Position numbers and translations under genes: made by a program
Shown here: positions 54,713-64,000 of the stretch, one piece after another
How the letters are laid out: the number at the start of each line of letters is the position of its first letter
Numbering within the stretch: the stretch's first letter is position 1
NCBI GenBank assembly: GCA_014155875.1
Contig: JACEFZ010027751.1
Coordinates: forward strand, 1 to 64,000
Source of the DNA: Cepaea nemoralis
Taxonomy: Eukaryota; Mollusca; Gastropoda; Stylommatophora; Helicidae
DNA length: 64,000 nt
Reading direction: 5' to 3'
Notes under the pieces: generated by a model
Database searches by the model: none
The model's input: the letters and a program-made list of their open reading frames with translations, nothing else
Told to the model about the DNA's origin: nothing

Positions 54713-55129
54713 AATTCTTTATCAGTCAACAGACCTCATTTTGAACAATGAATCAGGCCAAACTAAATTGTCTAGTGTTAGGTCTTCACATAATGTTCAT
54801 CATGGTATGATGTGATGTAAACAGCTCACATCAACAACGGCTTGTCTTTTCAGACAATTTTCAGAAAATGATCCAGTTCCCATTTTACAGAGCTGGATGA
54901 AACCTAAAGTCCATACAGACTTTAAAAAATACATCCCATTAGAGCAACAGATTGGCAAACATGTGAACTATATACTATGCCACCATATCTTAGATTATGT
55001 ATTTACTGTATTAAAATCATATATTCAGGCACTGCACTATTATATGGTTGAAGATTCTTCTTCACAATTATAAATAGCAGATATAGGTGAATAGCAAATA
55101 TAATTTCTTGGACAGAATAAACAGACTCT

Positions 55130-55460
55130 GGGAACCTGGCAAAACCTACACATAACAAATCTGCTACGCCATCAATTGGACAGCACATTTTGGAAACCGG
55201 TCATGAAAGATGGCAATCACCATTCATTTACAGAAAATAACTGTGTGCAAACAAAAACGATATGAAAGTCTGTTTAGAATTACAATGGTAGAGAATTCAA
55301 ATTACTGTGTGAATATGTATGTTGTATATTTCAGAATGAAGGATTTATCTAATTACTATAGTTTATGTTGTGTGATTTCTGCAGTATGTACCTGATGAGA
55401 TGCAGTGGCATATGCCAGGCAATAAATTGTGCACTATATTGTTTGTGTCTTCATTATTCA
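55130..55460 (+). mobile_element. Penelope-like element 3' fragment
   Basis: A GIY-YIG C-terminal remnant (SIGQHILETGH-like at about 55170-55205) is followed by the terminal repeat (TTTCTGCAGTATGTACCTGA ... TTGTGTCTTC). Confidence 0.8.
55388..55432 (+). ncRNA. Hammerhead-like motif, catalytic GAAA lost
   Basis: GUAC, CUGAUGA and GUGC are kept. GAAA is replaced by GGCA and the cleavage triplet is AUU. Inactive relic. Confidence 0.6.
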
Positions 55461-55704
55461 AATATACTTTTGTCACTAAAGCTGTTACAAAGAATTCCAT
55501 AATAACACACAAATCCCAGATGAAATATGTCTTGTATGATCTTACTAGTATATTAGTCCTAATCTCTTTTGCACCTCTTTCAATCCACTAACTGCTCCAA
55601 TAAGTTGTATAATTAAGCATCAATACTGTATCTGAATGTATAGAAGATAGGTATATTTATATTGTTCATTCATTGGAGAGACTACTAAAACAACACAAAA
55701 TTAC

Positions 55705-55825
55705 CTCTGCTGTTAGAAGATGTCTTTGATGTTTCTCCATATTCCTCGAAGCAGGGCAATGATCTCTTCCAAGATAAGACAGCATCTTTTTTGAGCAGGC
55801 AGTAAAATATAAAAATGAATAAACC
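55705..55825 (-). CDS. Adhesion GPCR exon: end of TM7 and proximal tail
   Basis: The acceptor is TTTCCCAG and the donor GTAATT. Forty codons start in phase 0 directly after the exon at 56904-57036, so the join reads NSMQ-GLFIFIFYCLLKKD. This is the TM7 signature of class B2 (adhesion) receptors, which usually reads N(S)xQGxFIFIFxCxL followed by a basic helix-8 start. The rest is hydrophilic tail (SWKRSLPCFEEYGETSKTSS). Adhesion GPCRs are surface receptors with a GAIN domain and self-cleavage site; those parts must lie to the right. Confidence 0.92.
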
Positions 55826-56178
55826 CTGGGAAATAAATAGAGAAGAAGTTTTATAATCCCATGACCAATGTCGAATATTAAATTATTTCTTTAAAGAAAC
55901 TGTACTGCATTAGAACCACTATCATAAGCACTCAAAGTCAACGACAGCAACATAAGTACAAGGCCACTGACCAGATTTCCTCTTCTCTTCATAAAATAAT
56001 GTGGCAAAATAATCAATGTTGTGATTCATTAAATATTTACATCATCCATTATTAAAATACATTCAGGATTTCAAACAGTGTATTATCGAAATACGAATGT
56101 ACTCTGGCATTAAAGATATTTGTGGTGTTAAAATATATGACCCACTTTTACATGTCTTGAGGCATAACAGACATATGG

Positions 56179-56567
56179 TACCCGGGAAGGTTAACCCAGT
56201 CAACAAACACCCGCAGAAAGTCTGAGCCAAGAGCTCGCTGACTGGATGTTGGCTGCAGACTGACCGTTCCTGGTTTGCGCGGGGAGCGGCCTGTGGTGAA
56301 CGAAATGCCCAATATATAGACATGAGGAAGTGAAGCAGCCATGCACAGGAAATGACGATTCCTTGGGTGAGCCCAGTACCAGAGCGCCATGTGTCGGCTC
56401 TGCAATTATGGAAGCCTCCTTGGATGGCGAGGAATGCCCATGTTCTACCCCTGCCTTCCCTTGAAGTTTGACCGTGATGTCTTCGGCTGTTCTAAAATGA
56501 CCAGCTGTTATGTGGACGACACCACAACAGTGAGAGAAAAAACACTCCGGATGAAATCAGAAGAAGA
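56179..56567 (+). mobile_element. Long form of SINE B, 389 bp
   Basis: It has the family 5' end (CCCGGGAAGGTTAACCCAGT) and 3' end (ACACTCCGGATGAA plus GAA tail). In place of the usual ~70-bp centre it holds ~315 bp of other sequence. A perfect 10-bp duplication, AGACATATGG, flanks it (56169-56178 and 56568-56577). Confidence 0.85.
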
Positions 56568-56589
56568 AGACATATGGATGCTAGCGCCA

Positions 56590-56770
56590 TACTTGTATAG
56601 ACCAATCATCACTCCAGAGGTGGTGTGGTCAATATCAGGCTGGTCATCTGCACTTCCCAAGACATGTCCTGGTAGTGCAAACTGACCTGGGAGTGCAGGT
56701 CAGTTGTAAAAATCTGCCTCGATGTGGATTCAAACTCAAACCCCAATATGCCTTTACTGACAAGTTGAAC
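56590..56770 (-). mobile_element. SINE C copy
   Basis: It shares TATAGACCAATCATCACT, GGTCAATATCAGGCTGG and AAAAATCTGCCTCGATG, with the B-box region GGATTCAAACTC. Confidence 0.68.
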
Positions 56771-56795
56771 AGTTTTTGTGTTAAAATAAAATATG

Positions 56796-56970
56796 TTATA
56801 GATGACTGCAGACAGACTCACCTGCATTGAGTTACATACAGCAAACAGATAGTAGAAAGCAACCTATAGCAAATATGTTACAGATGACTGCAGACAGACT
56901 CACCTGCATTGAGTTACATACAGCAAACAGATAGTAGAAGGCAACGCTGGCTTGACCTATAGCAAATATG
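56796..56970. repeat. ~74-bp tandem duplication across the adhesion GPCR splice donor
   Basis: ACTCACCTGCATTGAGTTAC and flanking bases occur twice (56817 onward and 56899 onward). The left, intronic copy reproduces the last ~46 bp of the exon plus the GTGAGT donor. Confidence 0.88.
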
Positions 56971-57036
56971 GCAAACACCCAACTCAGGCCAAGCAGGATG
57001 ACAACGCCAACAGCTCCCCTTAGACGTTGGATTGTG
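56904..57036 (-). CDS. Adhesion GPCR exon: TM6, loop, first half of TM7
   Basis: The acceptor is AATTTACAG and the donor GTGAGTCTG. In phase the 44 codons read QRLRGAVGVVILLGLSWVFA (TM6 with the conserved LLGLSW), a short extracellular loop, and FYYLFAVCNSMQ (start of TM7, with YLF...NS.Q). Both match class B2 GPCRs, whose TM6 reads LLGLTW.FG and TM7 YLF.I.NS.QG. Joined to the next exon it completes TM7. The upstream gene (TM1-5, GAIN and ectodomain) is expected beyond the retrotransposon to the right. Confidence 0.94.
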
Positions 57037-57385
57037 CTGTAAATTTGAACACCCTTGATCATATATCATATATGCTTTATATATTCTATATCATAATCAT
57101 ATATGCTTTCAAGAAAATTAAAAAATTAATCTGGTGTTCTATGGTGTCCCTTGTGTCCCATAATGTTGAGAAAGGTGTCTCAACATGCAAATGCTAATAT
57201 TCTATAATGGTAGGCAGAAGATCTCTTTATATAGACAAGGGTTACAGTCATCAGCCAGTATGGTCACTGCCAACAAGGAAACCAATAACATAATATTTTC
57301 TTTACAGATGTATAAGTTAAAGATATTAACTTCCAAAAAGGATAATTATGCAGTGAAGTGTACCAACAAGGCAGAGAAGGGGGAG

Positions 57386-57904
57386 TGTCAGGGTCTTAAA
57401 CTTGGCTCGCTAACCTAACACATGTGAGACAGTACAAGTACAACGTGATTTGACGTAAGACTCAACGACACACCGTTCAATGGATTTATTCACACATTAA
57501 ATACAGAACGATGATCACAACAATATATATTGGATACTTCAATACACTTACATCCACAATACAGCTCACAAGTCTAACTCTCAAGATGTTCAGACACTCG
57601 ACTCTCAGCACAGAAAACCACACAACGCCTTTCTCTCATCATGCGTCCGTCCAAGTCCGTGTCCCAGAGCTGTCTGCCACTAGTTCGCCACTTGCCTCCC
57701 ACCTCAGGTGGCTTCACGAGGCATGCGTGCGTTTAGCGTCGTCCTGGCCTGACCGCTGGTCGTTCGTCAGCCAGCAGTCCTGCAGGCCGGTAACTACCAC
57801 TTGCCTGGCGGTGTAACGAAGTTGCTGCCTCCCTGCTGGGAGCTAAGTCGCCTGGCGGGCGTAACGATGTCTCTGCATCACTGTACCCTTTCTGGACTCT
57901 GACA
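57386..57904 (-). repeat. 3' LTR of the gypsy-type element
   Basis: In element orientation it starts TGTCAGAGTC and ends GACCCTGACA, a 10-bp imperfect terminal inverted repeat with TG...CA ends, 519 bp. A GAATAAATCC polyadenylation signal lies near 57485-57494. Immediately upstream in element sense is a purine-rich tract (GCCGGGGGAGCG), the expected plus-strand primer. The 5' LTR is outside the window, so identity between LTRs cannot be judged. Confidence 0.85.
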
Positions 57905-57918
57905 CGCTCCCCCGGCAA
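57905..57918 (-). promoter_or_regulatory. Polypurine tract of the gypsy-type element
   Basis: GCCGGGGGAGCG abuts the LTR start on the minus strand. This is the usual primer site for plus-strand DNA synthesis. Confidence 0.7.
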
Positions 57919-59316
57919 ATTCATGAAAGATGTCATCTTTCATGTATAATATATGTACATACTGGGTTAATCTTCTAACCTTGTCAGAGTCTACCCTTCT
58001 GTTGTTATATACATTAGTACCAAAATACAAATAACTACACATATGCCATAGAAATATATAAGAAATGGAAGTTGCATTCAACGACATGTGATGTTCAACC
58101 TTTAACACATGTCAGGTTTCATCCTCTCGATGGCTGATTACCTCAATTGCAATAATGACCCAGTCAGATCGGTAGTACCAGCTTCACGCATCTACCTCGC
58201 AGCATTAAAAAAAAACACGTAATAATATGGTTCTTGAAACAAAAACCATCTCGCTAGACCGAAATACGACTTTATATAAGTCGCATAAAACGCTCAAACC
58301 CTGACCTTATTTGGCCAGTAGCTCTTGTGTTGGTCTGCAATGTCGGCAACCCTCTGCCATGCCCAGTAGATGGCTACCTGTTGTGTCAACAATCTGGCAA
58401 ACACATGGCTGTTTATACGCAACACATTACTGAATACATTTCAAATTATGGCCCTTTGTGTAATGCTGTAATAACAAATAAATGAAAGGGAAATAATTTT
58501 CACATTAATGAAATACAATAATTTACACTCATTATCCTATTTCTTAGCGTCATCGCTTGACGTTTCTTCATATTAACGAGAAAAAGTCGGTAATATGAAT
58601 ACATTAATCAAGATATGATTCTAAGATTACACTACCTAAATATATAAACACACAATTCGTGTATTTAATTTTGTTGATTCCTAAAGATTTTAGAATCGTC
58701 ATAGATTTTTAAACTTTTATTTGTCGTCTGCTAATTTTGCTCTAAATTTCTAACTAATCCGGAAGTACATACGAACACTAAAATCAGCTGATGTTTAAGC
58801 TTGCAGAACACACTTGTTCCGGTCTGATGCAGTTACGGAAAGTACAATGTTCTCACAGTTCATGTGTTGGATGTTTCACTACAAAACCTTCTGGATTACG
58901 ATTGACTGTTCATGTGTTGGATGTTTCACTACCGAACATTATGGATTTCGGTTCACTGCAGTGGTGTAGCTGTCAATGTCCAGTTTACACGTTCACACAC
59001 GTCTTTAAAATATCCCTGGAATGTTTCACACGCAGATGTCACTGTCGAATTGGATAGTTTGCTTACGGTAAGGTTTTGAGCGAATGTGACACTGTTCTTG
59101 TTCTTGGTATATACAATTAATAAAGCTCGCTTTCTATCACACACTACACAATTATACACGACACTCACTACATGAATTAGTAAAATAAGAACACTATATA
59201 TAATGGGAGTAACCCCTATCACATTATTGTAGACATTACACAGCTTTTTGTGAATGGAAAAAATTATTCACTTATAAATGGCTGTGTCGGTCTGAGTGTA
59301 TTTGTACACACTGCAC
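57919..59316 (-). other. Non-coding 3' region of the gypsy-type element
   Basis: No confident gene. A 50-bp unit (GTTCATGTGTTGGATGTTTC onward) is tandemly duplicated at 58858-58907 and 58908-58957. A minus-strand frame of ~105 codons near 59265-58953 has a hydrophobic start and three N-glycosylation sequons but no ATG. Confidence 0.6.
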
Positions 59317-62300
59317 TCAGACATTGGTGCTTACTGGGTCGGTTGGACAACGGGACAAAAGATCGGCAATTGAATTGGATCTGCCTGGGATATGTCGAAC
59401 CTCAAAGCTGTAATCTTGAAGTTTAAGAGACCAGCGCGCTACCATATGATTTGAAGGTACTCCTGAATTTATAAACCGTAAAGGGCTGCTGTCAGATTCC
59501 ACGATAAAATGACGTCCTAGAAGAAATCTGGACAATTTTGTTATACCCACCACTAAAGCTAGGGCTTCCAATTGAGGGATAGACCACGCCCGTTCTCTGG
59601 GCTTTAGTTTCCTGGATACGAAGTATACGGGATGGAGGATGTTATTGTACTCTTGTAACAAGACTGCTCCAATCGCCGCGGAGCTAGCATCTGTACGCAA
59701 TCTGAAAGGTAAATGGAGGTTGGGCAATTTCAGGATGAGATTATTTGAACTGTTATCAGAAAAACATGCTATTACTTTATTGAATGCAATTTTTAGGCAT
59801 TCATTGTTTACAATTTTCTCTGGTTTATCTTTTGTTAGTAAATTAGTAAACACTTTGGTCAGTTCGGAAAAATCAGGAATGAACTGCCGGTAATAGTTTA
59901 TCAGTCCCAACAAACTTCTGACTTGTTTTTTTGTAGTCGGAAGTGAGAGTTTTAGTATCTTGGACACAATGTTATCGTCTGTAATGACAAAGCCATTGGA
60001 TATTTTGTACCCCAAGAAAGATATTTCCTGGTAGGCTATGTCTACTTTCGCAGGCTTTACTGTCAGTCCGTGCTGTCTAATACGTTCAAATGTCTGTTCT
60101 AACGTCTTAATGTGCTCTGTCATTGTCTCTGTGTGAACACAGATGTCATTGATATAGCAAATTATGTTAGGAATGTCTACAAGAAGAAGTCGTGTCATAC
60201 GTACGAAGGTGGCTGGGGCATTGACTAGCCCAAATGGGAGTTTGCACCATTCGTACAGTTCCCACGGTGTGGCAAATGCTATCAGATGTCTGCTCTGTTC
60301 GTCTACTTCTATCTGATAATATCCTTTAGTCATATCTATCTTCGTGAAGAACCTAGCGTCTGTCAGTTCTGTCAGAAGATCGTCAGCGTTTGCCATTGGC
60401 TCCAAATCTAGAACAGTTATTTTATTTAGCTTTCGATAGTCGATACACAGTCTTATTGTATTGTCCTTTTTGCGTATTATGACCATAGGAGATGAGAAGT
60501 CTGATTGGGATCGTCTTATGATGTTGTTTTTCTCTAAGTTGATGATCTCCTGATGTAAATATTCTTTGTAATGTAATGGAATGGTGTATGGTCTGCATCT
60601 TATGGGTGTGTTTGATGTGAGTGTGATATGATGCTGTACTAATTCTGTTTGTCCTGGGTTGTTGGAAAAGATGGTGTTGTACTGTTGTATAAGCTGTTTG
60701 CAACTGTCTGTCTCTGCTTGAGTTAACTTTGGGTTGATTTTAATCTCCTTCAAGCAGTTTGTCGTGTCTAATGCAGGTGTTGGAATCTTGTCACTAACAT
60801 CGTCATCTTCGTGATCTATTATCACTGTACAAGCTGTCGTATTGTCTTGTTCGTTGTCTCTGTTGTGGTATGGTCTTAGCATATTTATGTGAAATATTTT
60901 GTGTTTGTCTTTTATTTGGATTTCGTAGTCTACAGGTGAAATCTGTCTCGTTACTTTAAAAGGTCCCTGCCAAGAGTCAGTCAATAAGTGTCTGTCACTA
61001 GGTAGTAGAAGAAGCACGTCCTGTCCAGGTGTCAGCGTTATTGTCCTGTTACCTTTGTCAGCATACTGTCTATAAGTAGCACCAGATAATTTTAGTGCAT
61101 TCTTTGCAATAATACATGATTTGATGATTCTTTCACGCAATGCTGTAACATATACGTATGATGAGATGGGTTTAAGTACTGGAGTAGAGTCAGTTAACAT
61201 TTGGTGATAAATAGTCAATGGGCCACGTGGTTTGGCACCATAGATAAGTTCAAAAGGAGAGAAACCGGTACTAGAATGTGGTACCTCGCGATAAGCAAAA
61301 AGAATAGCTGGTAGATATAAATCCCAGTTATTGGGGTGCTCTTGCGTTACTTTTGCAAGCATGTGCTTTAGATCCCCGTTAAATTTTTCTATTACTCCAC
61401 TACTGTGAGGATGGTACGGGGAATTGAAACATTGCTTCACTCCCAACATTTTGGTGAAAGCTTGGGTAGATGCGGCAATAAACTGAGTGCCCCTATCAGA
61501 TTGGATAGTATCTGGAAAACCTATCCGAGAAAAAATATGGAAGAACACTTCCATTATATCATTGGCAGTAATGTTCTTTAGCGGAATAGCTTCTGTCCAG
61601 CGACTACATTGATCAATGACAGTTAGAATATATTTATTCCCTCTAGTTGTTGTATGATTAAGAGGGCCCACTATGTCGACAGATAGTTTTTCAAAAGGTC
61701 GACTGGCTAAGTCAGTAACTTGCAACTTTGCCTGTGGGTGTTTACCTTTTTTTACCAGTTTCTGGCAGGTGTCACAACTTCTGCAATATTCTTTGATGTC
61801 ATTGCAAAATTTGGGCCAATGAAACTGTGTCAATAACCTTGATCTGGTCTTAACGTATGCCATATGCCCTGCAAGAGGTATATCATGGGCAAGATGTAAG
61901 GCTTGCTTGCGATAATTTGTTGGCAAAACAGTTTGCTCTGTGGTGTTGTCACCTCTGGTATAATACCTGGTGAGTATATCATTTTTCACAGCAAAATGCC
62001 ATTTTGCATTCTTGGTTACCTTTGGCTTTTGGCCGATCAGATTAAAGTATTTTGACAATGAAGGATCAGCTTTTTGAGCTGTTACAAACGTTTCCTTCAT
62101 AGTGTTAGTAGGTAGTGATACTGGGCTAAGCATTTGTATAGCCTCAGTTTGATTAATTTCATCTTGCACTCTAGCAGTAGATCTAGTTACTGCGTTCACA
62201 CATTCAATGATATCGGATGGTGATGGAGCAATGTTATCAATGATGTCATGAGAACTTAGTGCTACATTAGCTACCATATATTCAATAGGTGGTGTGACAT

Positions 62301-64000
62301 TTTCAATGATGACATTGGATGGTGATGTTATGTTATCATCAATACACATAGATGTTATGTCATGAGGTTTATCATTCACCTCAGGTAAATTTCCAATAAT
62401 TACATCACACACTGGGTTTGTTAATGCAGCACACTTTACTTTCCCAGTGAGGAAAGGTGTTTCAATATATGCCCATGCTAATGGGTATTTCTCAATATTG
62501 CCTGAGAATGTTCTGCATGTTACGTGCCTGCCTGTATAGTCTGTAGGCATTATGAACGTTCTCTTCAGACCAATGAGTGAACTGCCCGTATCACGAAGGA
62601 CCGTAGCAGACTTGCCATTCACATATCCGTGATGGATGATTATCTTGCCTTTTGAATCTACTACCAAATTAGCTTCTTCATTGGCAATAGGGATGGCGTG
62701 ACCGCATGTTAAAATACCATCTTCATAAAAGGTGTTACAAACAGAACATTTATTTGCGCTAAACATGTCAAAAGCCTGTGCTGAGTTCACAGGATGTTTC
62801 TCTGGTTGTTCTTCATCTGACGACGAACTATCAAACAAGGCGGCATTTGCTTTGTTGGTCATTTGCCTGCCTTTACAATCTTTCCGATGGTGTCCGTACG
62901 CCTTACAGAGGAAACATTTACGCAAACTTCTGAAGGATTTACGCTCCTTATCTTGTCTGTTTACCATGTTTAGTAGGTAAGTATGGTATCCTGGGTGCTT
63001 ATCGCACATTTCATTCTGATGATGTGAAAATTTACAATAAGTACAGTGCTTAAACTTCTCAGAGGTAGGCCTATGAGGTTTCTGCCTACTGTAGGGTTTG
63101 TCATAGTTAGCCGCTGCTACAAAATTAATGTCAGTAGCTTCAGTGGCAAAACAATGTTTGTTGGCTGTGTAATACGCCGAACCACGTCTCTCAATCTCAT
63201 CTACACTAGTGCATTCATTCTCTTGCAAAAATTTTGAAAATGCTGATGGAATGGATGAAATGATTTTATCTCTAATGATCAGATCTTCTAGTCTCTGATA
63301 ATTTTTGTCAATTTTAGCTGCTGAAGTCCATTTGGTAAATATATCTCGGACTAAGCAGAGGTAATCAGAGAACGTTTGAGTCGGTTTTGGGCTCAATTTA
63401 CTGAATTGTTCTCTGTAACCTGCCTCATCTAACATAAAATGTGCCATAATCTTAGATTTCAGATAATGGTAATCTTTTCTGAGGTCTTTGGGGATGGTTT
63501 CAATGACTTTAAGAGGTTCCCCTGATAAACTCCTCATATAAACAATATTCCATTCAGACAGTGGAACTTGGTAATGTTCCATTAAAGTTTCAAAATTTTG
63601 GGTAAAGGCTGCGATGCAGTCACCCGAGGTATAATTACGTACAATACCTTGATATTTCTTGTACTGGTTTTCTTTCTCCAGTCTCTCAGATTTCTTAGAC
63701 TCTTTGTTAATGGCAGTCTCAGTGTCAAGTTGTTTCATCTTTAACTGTAACTCCAGTTCTTCTCTCTTACTATGAGCTGCTATTTCTGCCTTCTTCAACT
63801 CACTATCTATCTCAGCTTGCTTTAAGGCTGTTTCTGCCTCTATTTGCTTGGCGGCCCTTTCAGCTGCCCTTTCTTCGCGTTCATTAACTTTCTCCTGTAC
63901 TAGTAGGTATTCAGAGTATTTCTTTTCACTCCATTTTGTTAATTCATCACCTGTCAACTGTAATTTTATCCCCATATCGATGAAATCAAATAATGAAGAC
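59317..64000 (-). CDS. Gypsy-type Gag-protease-integrase-RT-RNase H polyprotein, partial at the 5' side
   Basis: One frame is open from the right edge to a stop at 59317. The first ATG in view is at 63975 (1552 residues from there), but the frame stays open upstream. In order: a Glu/Lys-rich coiled-coil-like start (~20-90); Gag; two CCHC-like clusters (~310-367); protease with DTGSS (~464); integrase zinc finger H-H-C-C (~700-740) and DDE core (Asp ~766, SDRGTQF ~829, Glu ~861); then reverse transcriptase (TKIDMTKGYYQI ~1212-1223, catalytic box ~1275) and RNase H (RTDASSAAIGA ~1427, ending IPGRSNSIADLLSRC). Integrase before RT is the reverse of ordinary gypsy elements. The catalytic box reads YIND where the family has YxDD, so RT is predicted inactive. 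Confidence 0.96.
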   Translation of the reverse strand, partial: SSLFDFIDMGIKLQLTGDELTKWSEKKYSEYLLVQEKVNEREERAAERAAKQIEAETALKQAEIDSELKKAEIAAHSKREELELQLKMKQLDTETAINKESKKSERLEKENQYKKYQGIVRNYTSGDCIAAFTQNFETLMEHYQVPLSEWNIVYMRSLSGEPLKVIETIPKDLRKDYHYLKSKIMAHFMLDEAGYREQFSKLSPKPTQTFSDYLCLVRDIFTKWTSAAKIDKNYQRLEDLIIRDKIISSIPSAFSKFLQENECTSVDEIERRGSAYYTANKHCFATEATDINFVAAANYDKPYSRQKPHRPTSEKFKHCTYCKFSHHQNEMCDKHPGYHTYLLNMVNRQDKERKSFRSLRKCFLCKAYGHHRKDCKGRQMTNKANAALFDSSSSDEEQPEKHPVNSAQAFDMFSANKCSVCNTFYEDGILTCGHAIPIANEEANLVVDSKGKIIIHHGYVNGKSATVLRDTGSSLIGLKRTFIMPTDYTGRHVTCRTFSGNIEKYPLAWAYIETPFLTGKVKCAALTNPVCDVIIGNLPEVNDKPHDITSMCIDDNITSPSNVIIENVTPPIEYMVANVALSSHDIIDNIAPSPSDIIECVNAVTRSTARVQDEINQTEAIQMLSPVSLPTNTMKETFVTAQKADPSLSKYFNLIGQKPKVTKNAKWHFAVKNDILTRYYTRGDNTTEQTVLPTNYRKQALHLAHDIPLAGHMAYVKTRSRLLTQFHWPKFCNDIKEYCRSCDTCQKLVKKGKHPQAKLQVTDLASRPFEKLSVDIVGPLNHTTTRGNKYILTVIDQCSRWTEAIPLKNITANDIMEVFFHIFSRIGFPDTIQSDRGTQFIAASTQAFTKMLGVKQCFNSPYHPHSSGVIEKFNGDLKHMLAKVTQEHPNNWDLYLPAILFAYREVPHSSTGFSPFELIYGAKPRGPLTIYHQMLTDSTPVLKPISSYVYVTALRERIIKSCIIAKNALKLSGATYRQYADKGNRTITLTPGQDVLLLLPSDRHLLTDSWQGPFKVTRQISPVDYEIQIKDKHKIFHINMLRPYHNRDNEQDNTTACTVIIDHEDDDVSDKIPTPALDTTNCLKEIKINPKLTQAETDSCKQLIQQYNTIFSNNPGQTELVQHHITLTSNTPIRCRPYTIPLHYKEYLHQEIINLEKNNIIRRSQSDFSSPMVIIRKKDNTIRLCIDYRKLNKITVLDLEPMANADDLLTELTDARFFTKIDMTKGYYQIEVDEQSRHLIAFATPWELYEWCKLPFGLVNAPATFVRMTRLLLVDIPNIICYINDICVHTETMTEHIKTLEQTFERIRQHGLTVKPAKVDIAYQEISFLGYKISNGFVITDDNIVSKILKLSLPTTKKQVRSLLGLINYYRQFIPDFSELTKVFTNLLTKDKPEKIVNNECLKIAFNKVIACFSDNSSNNLILKLPNLHLPFRLRTDASSAAIGAVLLQEYNNILHPVYFVSRKLKPRERAWSIPQLEALALVVGITKLSRFLLGRHFIVESDSSPLRFINSGVPSNHMVARWSLKLQDYSFEVRHIPGRSNSIADLLSRCPTDPVSTNV

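Larger units (their letters stand above)
57386..64000 (-). mobile_element. Ty3/gypsy retrotransposon, Gmr1-like domain order, 5' end outside window
   Basis: It consists of the 3' LTR (57386-57904), a ~1.4-kb non-coding stretch, and a long gag-protease-integrase-RT-RNase H frame read leftward. It lies on the same strand as the adhesion GPCR, presumably in its intron. The first five bases outside the LTR are GGGAG at 57381-57385, a possible target duplication that cannot be checked here. Confidence 0.92.

Noticed and set aside
54298..54751. Two overlapping open frames of 102-148 codons
   Set aside because: They are translations of the CTCTA pentanucleotide array (Leu-Tyr-Ser-Thr repeats) with no stop by composition.
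58953..59265. Envelope-like frame downstream of the gypsy-type pol (hydrophobic start, three N-glycosylation sequons, several Cys)
   Set aside because: There is no ATG in the frame, it overlaps a 50-bp tandem duplication, and no fusion or transmembrane pattern of known envelope proteins is visible.

Overview
This window is eukaryotic. It is AT-rich, its genes are split into short exons with GT/AG junctions, and most of it is transposon-derived. The repeat mix (RNase H-bearing I-type and Jockey-like LINEs, Penelope-like elements with GIY-YIG and hammerhead motifs, several tRNA-derived SINE families, hAT, piggyBac, and a Ty3/gypsy element with rearranged pol) points to an invertebrate animal. 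A mollusc or other lophotrochozoan is my best guess, inferred from repeat style and not proven.

Two host genes are supported. (1) On the + strand, six phase-consistent exons between 1707 and 25347 encode the Tudor region of a SETDB1 (eggless/ESET) H3K9 methyltransferase; a seventh candidate exon lies at 37216-37298. The MBD and SET exons were not found. (2) On the - strand, four phase-consistent exons between 57036 and 39882 encode transmembrane helices 6-7 and the complete cytoplasmic tail of an adhesion GPCR, ending in a class I PDZ-type C-terminus. The two genes converge unless SETDB1 continues past 40 kb, in which case the receptor is nested in it.

Layout: 1-1.7 kb, tandem repeats and a hAT MITE. 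1.7-25.4 kb, SETDB1 exons whose introns hold a LINE carrying a ~2.4 kb 25-bp minisatellite (3-7.7 kb), a hAT element with a Penelope element nested in it (9.29-12.95 kb), an apparently intact single-ORF LINE with 15-bp target duplications (14.24-18.0 kb), a second Penelope element and a CFDP2-like LINE ending near an almost perfect palindrome (19.3-22.7 kb), and an isolated hammerhead ribozyme (22.97-23.01 kb). 25.4-39.8 kb, LINE pieces, SINEs and a broken piggyBac. 39.9-57.0 kb, adhesion GPCR exons separated by SINE- and LINE-rich introns. 57.39-64 kb, the 3' LTR and long polyprotein of a Ty3/gypsy retrotransposon with integrase upstream of reverse transcriptase (Gmr1-like order), on the same strand as the receptor; its 5' end is outside the window.

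SINE families are named here for reference only. A: tRNA-like head with GGCCGAATGG box and A-rich tail. B: ~145 bp with GAA-repeat tail. C: tRNA-like with pentanucleotide tail. D: tRNA-like, sharing a motif with the intact LINE. E: ~230 bp, tRNA-like head. Many boundaries of degenerate copies are approximate. All identities are by eye; no searches were run.
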